Below the pieces are notes generated by a model that was not told where the DNA came from, made no database searches, and was given only the letters and a program-made list of their open reading frames with translations. The position numbers and the translations under genes are program-made. This document shows positions 52,624 to 61,302 of a DNA stretch of 64,000 bases, one piece after another. Position 1 is the first letter of the stretch; every line of letters starts with the position of its first letter. The stretch is from Cohnella sp. GbtcB17 (GTDB lineage: Bacteria; Bacillota; Bacilli; Paenibacillales; Paenibacillaceae): assembly GCF_019091135.1 (NCBI RefSeq), contig NZ_JAGXJW010000001.1, forward strand, positions 48,785-112,784. Reading direction: 5' to 3'.

Positions 52624-53811
52624 ATGGAAGTGCAGGAATTCGACGAAAAGGCTCACCCCGCGGTGCGGATCTTGGACGATTTGGTGCGCATTCAAAGCGT
52701 GAACCCGCATTACGGAGAGGGCGCGCGCGGAGAGCGGGACGTGGCCGATTATATCGAAGCGCGCATGCGCAAAGCGGGGTTAAAGGTGACCAGACAGCCG
52801 GTCGCCGAAGGCCGCGACAATATAATCGCCGAGCTTCGGGTAGGCAAGCCGGAATCCGCGCTGCTGTTCGAGGCGCATATGGACACCGTATCGATCGGGA
52901 GCATGGACGACGCACTGACGCCGATTTATCGCGACGGCAAAATGTACGGCAGGGGCGCTTGCGACACGAAAGGCGCACTGGCCGGCATGATCCATATGAT
53001 GGAGCGCTGCGCCGCCCATCCGGAGCGCTTGAACGCGGACATCGTCTTCTGCGCGTCGGTCGACGAGGAGTACGCCTATCAGGGCCTTAGGGCGTTTATA
53101 TCGCTTGACATGCCGCTCACTGGCGCCGTCGTCGGCGAGCCGACCGAGCTTGGCATCGTGGTCGAACACAAGGGATGCTCCCGGTTTTCCGTTCGGACGT
53201 TCGGCGTAGCCGCCCACAGCTCGGTGCCCCACGAGGGGACGAATGCCATCTATGCGATGATGGACGTCGTCCGGCACGTGAGAGAGAAGGGTGAGCCGGA
53301 GCTGGAGCAGACGAGCAGCGCGTTATGCGGGAATCCGACGATCGTCGTCAGTACGGTGAGCGGAGGCAGTCAGATCAATATCGTGCCGGAAGCCTGCGAG
53401 ATTCGGATCGACCGGCGCATCGTTCCCGGAGAAGATCCCGAGCGCGTGCTGGCCGAGTTCGAGCGGGAACTCAGAGCTTCGCTTCCAGGCGTTCGACTGT
53501 CGGTCGAGCCGCTGCTGCTCGATCCTGCGCTCCACACGCCGCACAATGCAGCGGTCGTCCATACGGCGCGGCGTATCGCCGAATCGCTCGCCTTGAGCCC
53601 GGTTCTGCGCGGCGTATCTTACGGCAGCAACGCAAGCAAGCTGCAGGCCTGGAAGGGGATCCCGTCCATCGTGTACGGTCCGGGATCAATCGCGCAGGCG
53701 CACTCCGCGCAGGAATGGGTTTCCGTTGCGGAGGTCGTGCAGGCGGCCGAATTTTATTATCAGCTGGCTTGCAGCTACAAAATCGAACAAGAGGAGAGCA
53801 TGCGACGATGA
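52624..53811 (+). CDS. M20-family metallopeptidase/deacylase (ArgE/DapE-like)
   Basis: A 395-residue dizinc amidohydrolase. Metal and catalytic residues are visible: His85 in FEAHMDTVSIG, Asp114 in GRGACDTKGAL, and Glu148/Glu149 in ASVDEEYAYQG; the dimerisation domain begins near VVEHKGCSRFSV. Family members remove acyl groups from N-acylated amino acids or cleave small peptides. In this operon a role removing an N-acyl group from an amino sugar or amino acid derivative is plausible. ATG 52624 follows GAGGAG; the stop overlaps the RidA start by four bases, so they are co-translated. Confidence 0.88.
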   Translation: MEVQEFDEKAHPAVRILDDLVRIQSVNPHYGEGARGERDVADYIEARMRKAGLKVTRQPVAEGRDNIIAELRVGKPESALLFEAHMDTVSIGSMDDALTPIYRDGKMYGRGACDTKGALAGMIHMMERCAAHPERLNADIVFCASVDEEYAYQGLRAFISLDMPLTGAVVGEPTELGIVVEHKGCSRFSVRTFGVAAHSSVPHEGTNAIYAMMDVVRHVREKGEPELEQTSSALCGNPTIVVSTVSGGSQINIVPEACEIRIDRRIVPGEDPERVLAEFERELRASLPGVRLSVEPLLLDPALHTPHNAAVVHTARRIAESLALSPVLRGVSYGSNASKLQAWKGIPSIVYGPGSIAQAHSAQEWVSVAEVVQAAEFYYQLACSYKIEQEESMRR

Positions 53812-54197
53812 AGAAAGAAATCATACGCACCGATAAAGCGCCGAAGCCCAGCGGCTCCTATTCGCAGGCCGTCAAGCTGGGCGACATGGTCTACGTAGCG
53901 GGCACGTGTCCGTTCGATCTCGTGACCGGCGAAGTGCTGTTTCCCGGAGACATGGCGCGGCAAACGCAAATCGTGCTCGAATATATGGCGCAAATCCTGA
54001 TCGCGGCGGGCACTTCGATGGAGCATGTCGTCAAAGTGACTTCCTTCATTGACGAGCTGAACGACTTTGCGGCATATAACGACGTTTACGCGCAGTTTTT
54101 CCAAGCGGATCCGCCCGCACGCAGCACGGTCGAAATCGTTAAGTTTCCTCCCGGCATGCGCGTCGAGATCGAGTGCATCGCCTACATTCCGTCATGA
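53808..54197 (+). CDS. RidA family enamine/imine deaminase
   Basis: A 129-residue YjgF/YER057c/UK114 protein. Family motifs include GSYSQAVKLGDMVYVAGTCPFD, a long helix with MEHVVKVTSFIDELNDF and the final RVEIECIAYIP, where the conserved Arg sits in PPARSTVEIVKF. RidA proteins hydrolyse reactive imines and enamines that PLP enzymes release. Four-base overlaps with both neighbours (M20 upstream, metallo-beta-lactamase fold downstream) show tight coupling, and the class V PLP enzyme in the same operon is a natural partner. Confidence 0.92.
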   Translation: MKKEIIRTDKAPKPSGSYSQAVKLGDMVYVAGTCPFDLVTGEVLFPGDMARQTQIVLEYMAQILIAAGTSMEHVVKVTSFIDELNDFAAYNDVYAQFFQADPPARSTVEIVKFPPGMRVEIECIAYIPS

Positions 54198-54937
54198 TTC
54201 AGGTCGATGAAGGCATCTATCTGGTCGGCAGCGGTAAATACGGCTTTCGGCTCAGCGATCCGATGGATTGCAACGTTTATTTGCTGGACGGTGGAAACGG
54301 CAAATACGCGATGGTCGATGCCGGCGGAGGTTTGGAGCCCGAGCGGATCGCGGCGAATATCGAGCGCTTGGGCGTCTCGCCGACGCAAATCCAGGTGCTG
54401 CTGCTCACGCACGGCCATGGCGACCATGCGGCCGGCGCCGCTTATTTTCAGCGACAATACGGCATGCAGGTGATGGCTTCCGAGGAAATCATGCCCTGGA
54501 TCCAAAGCGGAGACCGGGAGAAGACGAGCATCGACGCGGCGGTCAGGGCGGGCGTATATCCGGCGGATTATGAATTTCCGCCTTGTTCGGTAGCCAGAGG
54601 CTTGCGGGAGAACGACGAGATCGCGATCGGCGATCTCGTGCTGAAGGCGATCGATACGCCCGGCCATGCGCGGGGGCATCTTTCCTTTCTGCTCGAACGA
54701 GACGGAAGAAAGCTGTTGTTCGGCGGCGACTCCGTATTCGCGGGAGGCAAGGTCGTCATTCAAAACGTCTGGGACTGCGTCATTTTCGAATACGCGTCTA
54801 CGGTGGAAAAGCTGCACGGGCTCCGCATCGACAGCTTGTTCCCCGGGCATGGCGTCGTCTTGCTGACGGAAGCGTGGAGAGCCGTCGCCGAGGCGCAAGC
54901 CTGCTTCGGGCGGCTCGACGTACCGCCGAATTTATAG
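54194..54937 (+). CDS. Metallo-beta-lactamase-fold hydrolase
   Basis: A 247-residue cytoplasmic hydrolase. The zinc motif LLLTHGHGDHAAG gives His73, His75, Asp77 and His78; further ligands are in DTPGHARGHLSFLL and FPGHGVVLL. This glyoxalase II-like layout fits thioester, lactone or similar hydrolysis. ATG 54194 overlaps the RidA stop (ATGA). In a sugar-oxidising operon a lactone hydrolase is a reasonable guess, but the substrate is not shown by the sequence. Confidence 0.88.
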   Translation: MIQVDEGIYLVGSGKYGFRLSDPMDCNVYLLDGGNGKYAMVDAGGGLEPERIAANIERLGVSPTQIQVLLLTHGHGDHAAGAAYFQRQYGMQVMASEEIMPWIQSGDREKTSIDAAVRAGVYPADYEFPPCSVARGLRENDEIAIGDLVLKAIDTPGHARGHLSFLLERDGRKLLFGGDSVFAGGKVVIQNVWDCVIFEYASTVEKLHGLRIDSLFPGHGVVLLTEAWRAVAEAQACFGRLDVPPNL

Positions 54938-54956
54938 GTAGGAGTGTGAGAGCGGG

Positions 54957-55979
54957 ATGGATAAAGTGAGAGTGGGGATCCTCGGCTTGGGCCGATGGGG
55001 CATGTGCCATCTGGAAGCGTTCAGCTCGCTGGGTACGGCGGAAGTCGTAGCGATATGCGACAGCTCCCCGGATCGCTTGGAGCAGGCCGGGAAGGCTTAT
55101 GGCATCGCGAACGTGTACCAGAATGCCGATGACCTGATTAGGCGCGACGATATCGATCTCGTCAGCGTCGTCACCTTCGAAAGCCAGCATTTGGAACCGA
55201 CTGTTAAAGCGTTGAAGTCGGGCAAACATGTCATCGTGGAAAAGCCGGTTACGACCCGGCCGGACGAGGCGAGGGCGATGCAAGAAGCGGCCGCCGCGAG
55301 CGGCAAGCTGCTGTTCCCGGGGCACCTGCTTCGCTTCGATCCGCGTTATGCCGCGATCAAGGAAGCCTTGCAGTCCGATCGGGTCGGCGCGCCGGTCAGC
55401 ATGTACATGAAGCGTTCGCGGGAGCAGTTTTTGTTCCAGACGTTTCAGCGCGTGCACACCGTCTTCGAATTAATGATCCACGATATCGATCTGGCGATCT
55501 GGTACGTCGGATGCCGCGTCAGAAGCGTGAAGGCTTACGGAAGAACCGTCCGCCATCCCGGCGCCGCCGCTCCGGAAGTGCTGTGGGCGAACCTCGAATT
55601 CGAGAACGGGACGCTGGCCGTGCTGAACAGCAGCTGGACGACGCCCGACCAGGCCGGCGTCGAGATCGCGGACGCGATCGAAGTGATCGGACGGAGCGGC
55701 ACTGCCCGTTTCGAGACGAGCGACGGGGGATTGCAGTTCTGGAACGACACGGGCAGACTGACGCCCGATACGGACATTCATGCCAGGCTGCATGGGCAAT
55801 CGGTAGGCTGCCTGCGGGAGCAGCTGACGTATATATGCCGTTGTATCGGACGGGGCGAAGCGCCGGCCGTGATCTCTTTTAGCGATGCCGTTCACGGCGT
55901 CGAGGTCGCCGACGCGATCGTCGCCTCCTGCAAGTCGGGGCGCGAAGTGTCGTTAGGAGAGCCCGTCGTTCGTGAATGA
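54957..55979 (+). CDS. Gfo/Idh/MocA-family oxidoreductase (second copy in operon)
   Basis: A 340-residue NAD(P)-dependent dehydrogenase. Rossmann opening VGILGLGRWGMCHLEAF, EKP motif VIVEKPVTTRPDEARAM, and FELMIHDIDLAIWYVG holding the conserved His-Asp pair in the substrate site. GTGTGAGAGCGGG precedes the ATG at 54957, 19 bp after the metallo-hydrolase gene. It probably catalyses a later oxidation or reduction in the same pathway as the oxidoreductase encoded at 47302-48327. Confidence 0.9.
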   Translation: MDKVRVGILGLGRWGMCHLEAFSSLGTAEVVAICDSSPDRLEQAGKAYGIANVYQNADDLIRRDDIDLVSVVTFESQHLEPTVKALKSGKHVIVEKPVTTRPDEARAMQEAAAASGKLLFPGHLLRFDPRYAAIKEALQSDRVGAPVSMYMKRSREQFLFQTFQRVHTVFELMIHDIDLAIWYVGCRVRSVKAYGRTVRHPGAAAPEVLWANLEFENGTLAVLNSSWTTPDQAGVEIADAIEVIGRSGTARFETSDGGLQFWNDTGRLTPDTDIHARLHGQSVGCLREQLTYICRCIGRGEAPAVISFSDAVHGVEVADAIVASCKSGREVSLGEPVVRE

Positions 55980-56003
55980 TAGAGAAGGGGGCGCAAACGC
56001 AAA

Positions 56004-56879
56004 ATGAAATTGATGACTTATGCAACGGATGAAGGATTAAGGCTGGGCGTCCGGACCAAGGACGGTGTAGTGGAAATTCCGCTGGCGGGGGACTGGCCGC
56101 GGACGATGGAGGCGCTGATCGCCGGCGGCGAACCGGTCGTCGGACGGATCGAGGCGCATGTGCGCGAAGCGGTCGAGACAGGCGCCATCCTGCGCGAAGA
56201 AGACCTGACGTTCGGGCCCTGCGTGCCGAATCCGGGGAAAATCATTTGCGTCGGGTTGAATTATCGCGAGCATGCCGCGGAATCGAACATGAGCATCCCC
56301 GAATTCCCCGTGCTGTTCAACAAATTCAACAATGCCGTCGCCGCCCACGGACAGTCGATTCCATTGCCCGCATACGTAAAAGAAGGCGATTACGAAGTCG
56401 AGCTGGCCATCGTGATCGGCCGAACGGCGAGCGGCGTATCCAAAGACGAGGCGCTGGATTACGTTTTCGGCTACTGCATCGCCAACGACCTGTCGTCCAG
56501 GGACTTGCAGTTCAGGACGAATCAATGGCTGCTCGGCAAAAGCCTGGACCATTTCTGTCCGATCGGCCCCTACCTGGTGACGGCCGACGAGGTCGGGAAT
56601 CCGAATGACCTCGAACTAAGCTGCCTCTTAAACGGTGAAGTCCGGCAGCATTCCAATACGTCGGACATGATCTTTTATTGCGACGAGCTGGTCAGCTACA
56701 TTAGCGAATATATGACGCTCAGCCCGGGGGACATCATTCTTACGGGAACGCCCCAAGGCGTCATTTTCGGCTACCCGCCGGAGAAGCGCGAGTGGCTGAA
56801 GGATGGGGACGAGCTCGTGCTTGCGATCGACAAGCTGGGCAGGCTGGAAAATCGGATGTGCGCCAGGACAGGGGAGTGA
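56004..56879 (+). CDS. Fumarylacetoacetate hydrolase (FAH) family protein
   Basis: A 291-residue FAH-fold enzyme. The core shows GKIICVGLNYREHAAE, YEVELAIVIGRTAS (metal Glu), GYCIANDLSSRDLQF (metal Asp), WLLGKSLDHFCPIGPYLV and the closing DIILTGTPQGVIFG. Members hydrate or hydrolyse 2-keto acids; relatives split 2,4-diketo-3-deoxy sugar acids to pyruvate and a hydroxy acid in L-fucose/L-rhamnose oxidation. This is the probable final C-C cleavage step of the operon's pathway. ATG 56004 follows GAGAAGGGGGC. Confidence 0.88.
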   Translation: MKLMTYATDEGLRLGVRTKDGVVEIPLAGDWPRTMEALIAGGEPVVGRIEAHVREAVETGAILREEDLTFGPCVPNPGKIICVGLNYREHAAESNMSIPEFPVLFNKFNNAVAAHGQSIPLPAYVKEGDYEVELAIVIGRTASGVSKDEALDYVFGYCIANDLSSRDLQFRTNQWLLGKSLDHFCPIGPYLVTADEVGNPNDLELSCLLNGEVRQHSNTSDMIFYCDELVSYISEYMTLSPGDIILTGTPQGVIFGYPPEKREWLKDGDELVLAIDKLGRLENRMCARTGE

Positions 56880-56886
56880 GGCTGCC

Positions 56887-59568
56887 ATGATGCTGGAGCT
56901 GCGGACGGATCCGGATCGAATAGCGCTTCCGACGCCTCATTTCCCTACGCGTATGCAGGCCGTCGTCTGGCGGAACTGGGGTTTGGTTCCGATCAAGCGA
57001 CTGGCCTCGGTGCTCGGCGCTTCCGCAAAGCAGATCAAGGAAGTCGCTTCCGGCTTGGGACTCGAAATGTCGGCGACGGGAAACGAAGAGATATGGCTCA
57101 AGAGAGGCTACATTACGATCATTCGCGCCAATTGGCATCTGCTGCCGTTCGGACAGCTGCTCGAGCTGCTCGGCTGGACGGAGGCGCAGCTGGCTTTTAC
57201 GCTGAAGGAGGACGATTTCCTCTGGATCAAGCTGGGCAGCTTCAAGCCGTGGACGGAGCCGGTCCGATACCGGCCGTTGAGTGCGGAGGAACAGGAGCTG
57301 ACGCGGCAAATCCGGGAAACGGTCGCCGGTCTGCCGGATTTGCGGCGGGCCGGAACGGCGTCAGGAACAGGAACGGCGCCAGGAATAGGAACGGTGCCGG
57401 GAGCAAGGCTTGAAAAACCGTTCGCCTTTCTCGATTACGGTCGAAAACCGGATATGCGGCATCCCGTTCAGTATAGAGAGCCCGCTCCGGGGGAGATTCG
57501 GATGGACATCCCCTGGACAATTGAGGCGCCGGACGCCACTCCCATTCTCGAATCGGCGTTAGAGCGCTTCGCCACGAGGCATGAGCAGGTCTGGGGGACG
57601 AAGTGGATCGTTCGTCGAAGTTTCGGTCGAGCGCCAGGGGCGCCTGCGAATCCGGTCGTACGAATCGAGATCGCGGCCGATGCGTCCGCAGGCTCAGAGG
57701 ATCATGCGGTTATCGTGGAGGAGGACCGAATCACGATCCGGGCGGCGGCGGAGACCGGCATCATGCGGGGGCTGCAATGGATTGCCGGGCAGACCGGTCA
57801 AGGCCGGGTTCCGTATCTGATGGCGGGAACGTACACGCGGACGACCAAATTCGATTTGCGTATCATCTATTCGTACAGCGCCGTGTATGGAGACCCGCTT
57901 TTGACGCCGGAATCGGATCCTTACCCGGAAGACCTGCTGGAACGGCTGTCCGAGGCGGGCGTCAACGGCATTTGGCTGCAGAGCGTGCTCTACAATCTCG
58001 TTCCCTTGAACGGTCTGCCGAAGGAGATGTCCGCGGACTGGGAGAAACGGATCGCCGGCTTGCGCCTGCTTGCGGCGCGCGCGGCGAAGTACGGCATCGG
58101 CGTTTATTTGTATTGCAACGAACCGCGTTCGATGCCCTTATCTTTTTTTGCCGACAAGCCCGATTGGCAGGGACATGCGGAGGACGGCTACGCGACGATG
58201 TGTACGTCCCACCCCGAGGTGCAGGCAATGTTGCGCGACGGGATATCCCGGCTCTTCGGCGAGGTTCCCGAACTGGCCGGTTTGTTTACGATTACGATGT
58301 CGGAAAATTGGACGCATTGCTATTCCCGCGCGGTGAACGGAATCACCAATTGCCCTCGCTGCGCGCAGCGGAGGCCGGGCGAGGTGGCGGCGGAAGTGAA
58401 CGGCATCATTGCCGAAGGCGCATTCCGGGTCAAGCCCGATGCGCGCATTCTATGCTGGACTTGGGGATGGGCTTCCGGCTGGGGATGGACGGAAAAAGAG
58501 ATCGAATTCGCCATCGAAAAGCTGCCCGATAACGTTATCGTGATGGCCACGAGCGAAGAAGCGATTCCGACGAGCGTCGCCGGCGTTCGGGGACAGGTCG
58601 CCGACTATTCGATGTCCGTCGTCGGGCCTGGCGACAAGTCGCTGCGAAGCTGGCAAGCGGCGCAGGCGCGGGGGCTGCGCACGGCGGCGAAGGTTCAATT
58701 CAATAATACATGGGAATGCTCGGCCGTGCCTTTCCTGCCCGTATTTCAACTGATCGAGGAGCATCTGGGCCGCTTGAAGGAATCCGGCGTCACGGGCTTG
58801 ATGCTGAGCTGGACGCTGGGCGGTTATCCTTCCCTGAATCTCGCGCTGGCGGCCGACTATTACTGGGAAACCGATTCGCATGCCAGGCCGAGTATTCGCG
58901 AACGGATGGAAGACAAGTTCGGCAGCGCGGCGGGGCGGGCGATCGCCGATGCCTCGGCCGCCTTCGCCGGCGCGTTCCGGCAGTTTCCCTTCGATCTGGC
59001 CGTGCTGTATTTCGCGCCGCAAAACTTCGGACCTGCCAACCTGCTTCACTTGAACCCGACCGGCTTCGAGGCGACGATGATCGGCTATCCTTATGACGAT
59101 CTGAAGAGTTGGCGGGGGATTTATTCGGCAGCGCAATTCGCCGGCCAATTCAAGAAATTGGCGGGTGGCTGGAAAAAAGGGCTGCGCTTGCTGGAAGCGG
59201 CGGGGGAGAAGCTGTCTCCCGGATCGGAGCGTGCGTATGACGAATTAATGACGGCTGCGACGGCTGCTTATCTTCATTTTTACAGCACGTTCCTGCAGAT
59301 TGATTTCGTAAGGACGCGCGAAAAATATGCCACCGCGAGAAGCCTGTCCGTCCGATTGAAGGCTTGCCGCAGGCTGATCGATATCGCGCGCGCGGAAGCC
59401 GGCAACGCCGGGCAACTGCACGACCTTGTCTGCCGGGATTCCCGGATCGGATTCGAGGCCAGCAATCATTACTACTATACCGTTCAGGATTTACGGGAAA
59501 AAACGCTGAATTGCCGCGGCGTGATCGAAGCGCTTCAAAACATCGAGCGGCAGTTAACCGAGCTGTAA
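56887..59568 (+). CDS. Large cytoplasmic glycosidase-like protein (zincin-like N domain plus TIM barrel)
   Basis: An 893-residue protein without signal peptide; I do not recognise a named family. Residues 1-140 are helical with an HTH-like look (LASVLGASAKQIKEVASGL). About 230-330 resemble the zincin-like N-terminal domain that precedes GH20 and GH67-type barrels (VRIEIAADASAG, TIRAAAETGIMRGLQWI). The barrel follows (FDLRIIYSYSAVYGDP, GIGVYLYCNEPRSMPLSFF, NWTHCYSRAVNGITNCPRC, ARILCWTWGWASGWGW) and then a helical C-terminus. NCPRC is a possible metal or structural Cys pair. ATG 56887 follows GGGGAGTGAGG. It ends the operon before a terminator. An exo-glycosidase acting on imported oligosaccharides is inferred. 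Confidence 0.6.
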   Translation: MMLELRTDPDRIALPTPHFPTRMQAVVWRNWGLVPIKRLASVLGASAKQIKEVASGLGLEMSATGNEEIWLKRGYITIIRANWHLLPFGQLLELLGWTEAQLAFTLKEDDFLWIKLGSFKPWTEPVRYRPLSAEEQELTRQIRETVAGLPDLRRAGTASGTGTAPGIGTVPGARLEKPFAFLDYGRKPDMRHPVQYREPAPGEIRMDIPWTIEAPDATPILESALERFATRHEQVWGTKWIVRRSFGRAPGAPANPVVRIEIAADASAGSEDHAVIVEEDRITIRAAAETGIMRGLQWIAGQTGQGRVPYLMAGTYTRTTKFDLRIIYSYSAVYGDPLLTPESDPYPEDLLERLSEAGVNGIWLQSVLYNLVPLNGLPKEMSADWEKRIAGLRLLAARAAKYGIGVYLYCNEPRSMPLSFFADKPDWQGHAEDGYATMCTSHPEVQAMLRDGISRLFGEVPELAGLFTITMSENWTHCYSRAVNGITNCPRCAQRRPGEVAAEVNGIIAEGAFRVKPDARILCWTWGWASGWGWTEKEIEFAIEKLPDNVIVMATSEEAIPTSVAGVRGQVADYSMSVVGPGDKSLRSWQAAQARGLRTAAKVQFNNTWECSAVPFLPVFQLIEEHLGRLKESGVTGLMLSWTLGGYPSLNLALAADYYWETDSHARPSIRERMEDKFGSAAGRAIADASAAFAGAFRQFPFDLAVLYFAPQNFGPANLLHLNPTGFEATMIGYPYDDLKSWRGIYSAAQFAGQFKKLAGGWKKGLRLLEAAGEKLSPGSERAYDELMTAATAAYLHFYSTFLQIDFVRTREKYATARSLSVRLKACRRLIDIARAEAGNAGQLHDLVCRDSRIGFEASNHYYYTVQDLREKTLNCRGVIEALQNIERQLTEL

Positions 59569-59645
59569 AGCGAGTCGGCGGGCGAAGTCGGCGGCCGATT
59601 GTTGTTCGTTTTTCATTGCCCGCCGCCTTCTGCTATCGCCCGCCA

Positions 59646-59678
59646 ACGCCCGCCGCCATAACGCGACGGGCGTTTTTT
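59646..59678 (+). terminator. Rho-independent terminator ending the catabolic operon
   Basis: ACGCCCG and CGGGCGT form a 7-bp stem with a 14-base loop, followed by six Ts, about 80 bp after the last stop codon. Confidence 0.75.
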
Positions 59679-59753
59679 ACATTCCAGGAAACCTTTGAGC
59701 CATGCTTGGCGTCTAATGAAGAGTGATCCTCATCGACGAAAGGATGAATCAAA

Positions 59754-61229
59754 TTGCCGATTTTAAATAAAAGACTTACGGCCCTGCTGACGGCCGCACT
59801 GCTGCTGCCGACCAGCGTGTCCGCCGCGGCGCCGGGCGGGACCGTATCCGCAGCCGCCGTTTCCCCGGCAGCCGAGGTCCGCGCCGTCGCTTCGACGGCC
59901 TTTGTCCAGGTCGTCGCCGGAGAATACTACTCGACCGCGCTGCGCGCAGACGGGACGGTATGGGCTTGGGGCCGCACGCTGTTCGGCGAGCTCGGCGTCC
60001 TGGAGTCCCGCCTGACGAGCAACATCGACAGGCCGGTCCGTCTCTTCGGGCTTCCGGCGATCGCCGCGATCTCGACGAACGGCGTCGGCAAGCAGACGGG
60101 CGTCGCGACGGACGGAACCGTCTGGGAGTGGGGTTCAAGAAGCGAGGCGCAAGGCGGCACGGCGCTGCCGATGCAAATCCCCGGCCTGCAGAACGTGAAG
60201 GCAGCCGTGCCCGGCTTCGCCCTCAAGAAAGACGGCACGCTATGGAAATGGACGTACGAACCGCAGGCAGAGGACAAGCCTAAGATCGTCGTTACGCAGA
60301 TTGCAGGAATCCATCGCTTCGCGAGCATGATCGCCAAAGGCGACCTCGTGTACGCGATCGACGGCGCAGGCGCCGTTTGGGGTTTCGGGTCGATCCGCAA
60401 GCTCGACGGCAGCGGGCCCGCGTTTTTGGCTCCCGCGCGTCTTGCAGGCTTGCCTGCGATGAAGCAGCTGTCCGCGTACCAGGATCGTCTCGTCGGCGTC
60501 GATACGTCGGGCCGGGCATGGCAGGCGCAATTGGATTTCGATACGCTGTACCAGCAGGCCAAACCGGGGCCGGTTAGAGTAAAGGGCAAGCCGGTTCGAA
60601 TCGCGACCTCGCTCAAGGCAGAGGAGGCGGAGATCGCGAGCTTCGACGCCGTGCTGATCCGAACGGCCGGCGGCGACGTATGGTCGACGAGCAAGTGGCT
60701 AACCGGCGCGGTAGGCAAGATCGGCGGCTGGTCCGGCATTCGCGAGATCGCGGCGGGCTATCATCACGGCTTGGCGATCGATTCTATGGGCAGGCTGTGG
60801 GGCGTTGGCGGAAATCAGTGGTTCGAGGCAGGTTCTCCTAACGTGAATGATGCCCGGATGCTTTACAAGCCTGCGCTCGTGCTGCCCGCGATCGGCGTCA
60901 AGGTCGACGGCAAGCCGCTCGCGTCGGGCTATCCGGCGGCGATGGCGGATAACCGCGTGTATGTGCCGCTTAAAGATACGGTTCGTTCGCTCGGCGGGAC
61001 CTTCAAGGCGTCGCAGGACGGCGCCTATGAGATTGCGCTCGGCAAATCCACGTCCGTTTTCCGGTTCAACGACGCACAAGTGACGATCGACGGCTCGCCG
61101 GCGACACTGGCCGGCAAGCCGTATGTAGCCGCTGGTGCGGTTATGGTACCGGCCTCCATGTTCAAGCAACTGGGGATAACGGTTGTCTGGAACGCTAAGT
61201 CGGGCGAACTCAGCTTGAGCCAAGCATAA
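59754..61229 (+). CDS. Exported RCC1-repeat protein with copper-amine-oxidase-N type domain
   Basis: A 491-residue secreted protein. The signal peptide (LTALLTAALLLPTSVSAAA) is followed by RCC1/BNR-like beta-propeller blades: GEYYSTALRADGTVWAWGRTLFGELG, GVATDGTVWEWG, LKKDGTLWKW, IDGAGAVWGFG, IDSMGRLWGVGG. The last 110 residues are a copper-amine-oxidase-N type domain (KVDGKPLASGYPAAMADNRVYVPLK to VWNAKSGELSL), a common cell-surface stalk module in Paenibacillaceae. The start is TTG 59754 with GAAAGGATG 7 bases upstream. The role is unknown; a surface-binding or envelope protein is likely. Confidence 0.8.
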   Translation: MPILNKRLTALLTAALLLPTSVSAAAPGGTVSAAAVSPAAEVRAVASTAFVQVVAGEYYSTALRADGTVWAWGRTLFGELGVLESRLTSNIDRPVRLFGLPAIAAISTNGVGKQTGVATDGTVWEWGSRSEAQGGTALPMQIPGLQNVKAAVPGFALKKDGTLWKWTYEPQAEDKPKIVVTQIAGIHRFASMIAKGDLVYAIDGAGAVWGFGSIRKLDGSGPAFLAPARLAGLPAMKQLSAYQDRLVGVDTSGRAWQAQLDFDTLYQQAKPGPVRVKGKPVRIATSLKAEEAEIASFDAVLIRTAGGDVWSTSKWLTGAVGKIGGWSGIREIAAGYHHGLAIDSMGRLWGVGGNQWFEAGSPNVNDARMLYKPALVLPAIGVKVDGKPLASGYPAAMADNRVYVPLKDTVRSLGGTFKASQDGAYEIALGKSTSVFRFNDAQVTIDGSPATLAGKPYVAAGAVMVPASMFKQLGITVVWNAKSGELSLSQA

Positions 61230-61242
61230 CGCAAGGCAAAAG

Positions 61243-61278
61243 AAAGGATCGGGCACCTTAGAGGCCCGATCCTTTTTT
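61243..61278. terminator. Bidirectional terminator between convergent genes
   Basis: AAAGGATCGGGC pairs with GCCCGATCCTTT (12 bp) and T-rich tracts follow on both strands, ending the RCC1-like gene on the plus strand and the TraB-like gene on the minus strand. Confidence 0.88.
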
Positions 61279-61302
61279 GCGCCTGGGCGGCGTTCTTTCC
61301 GC

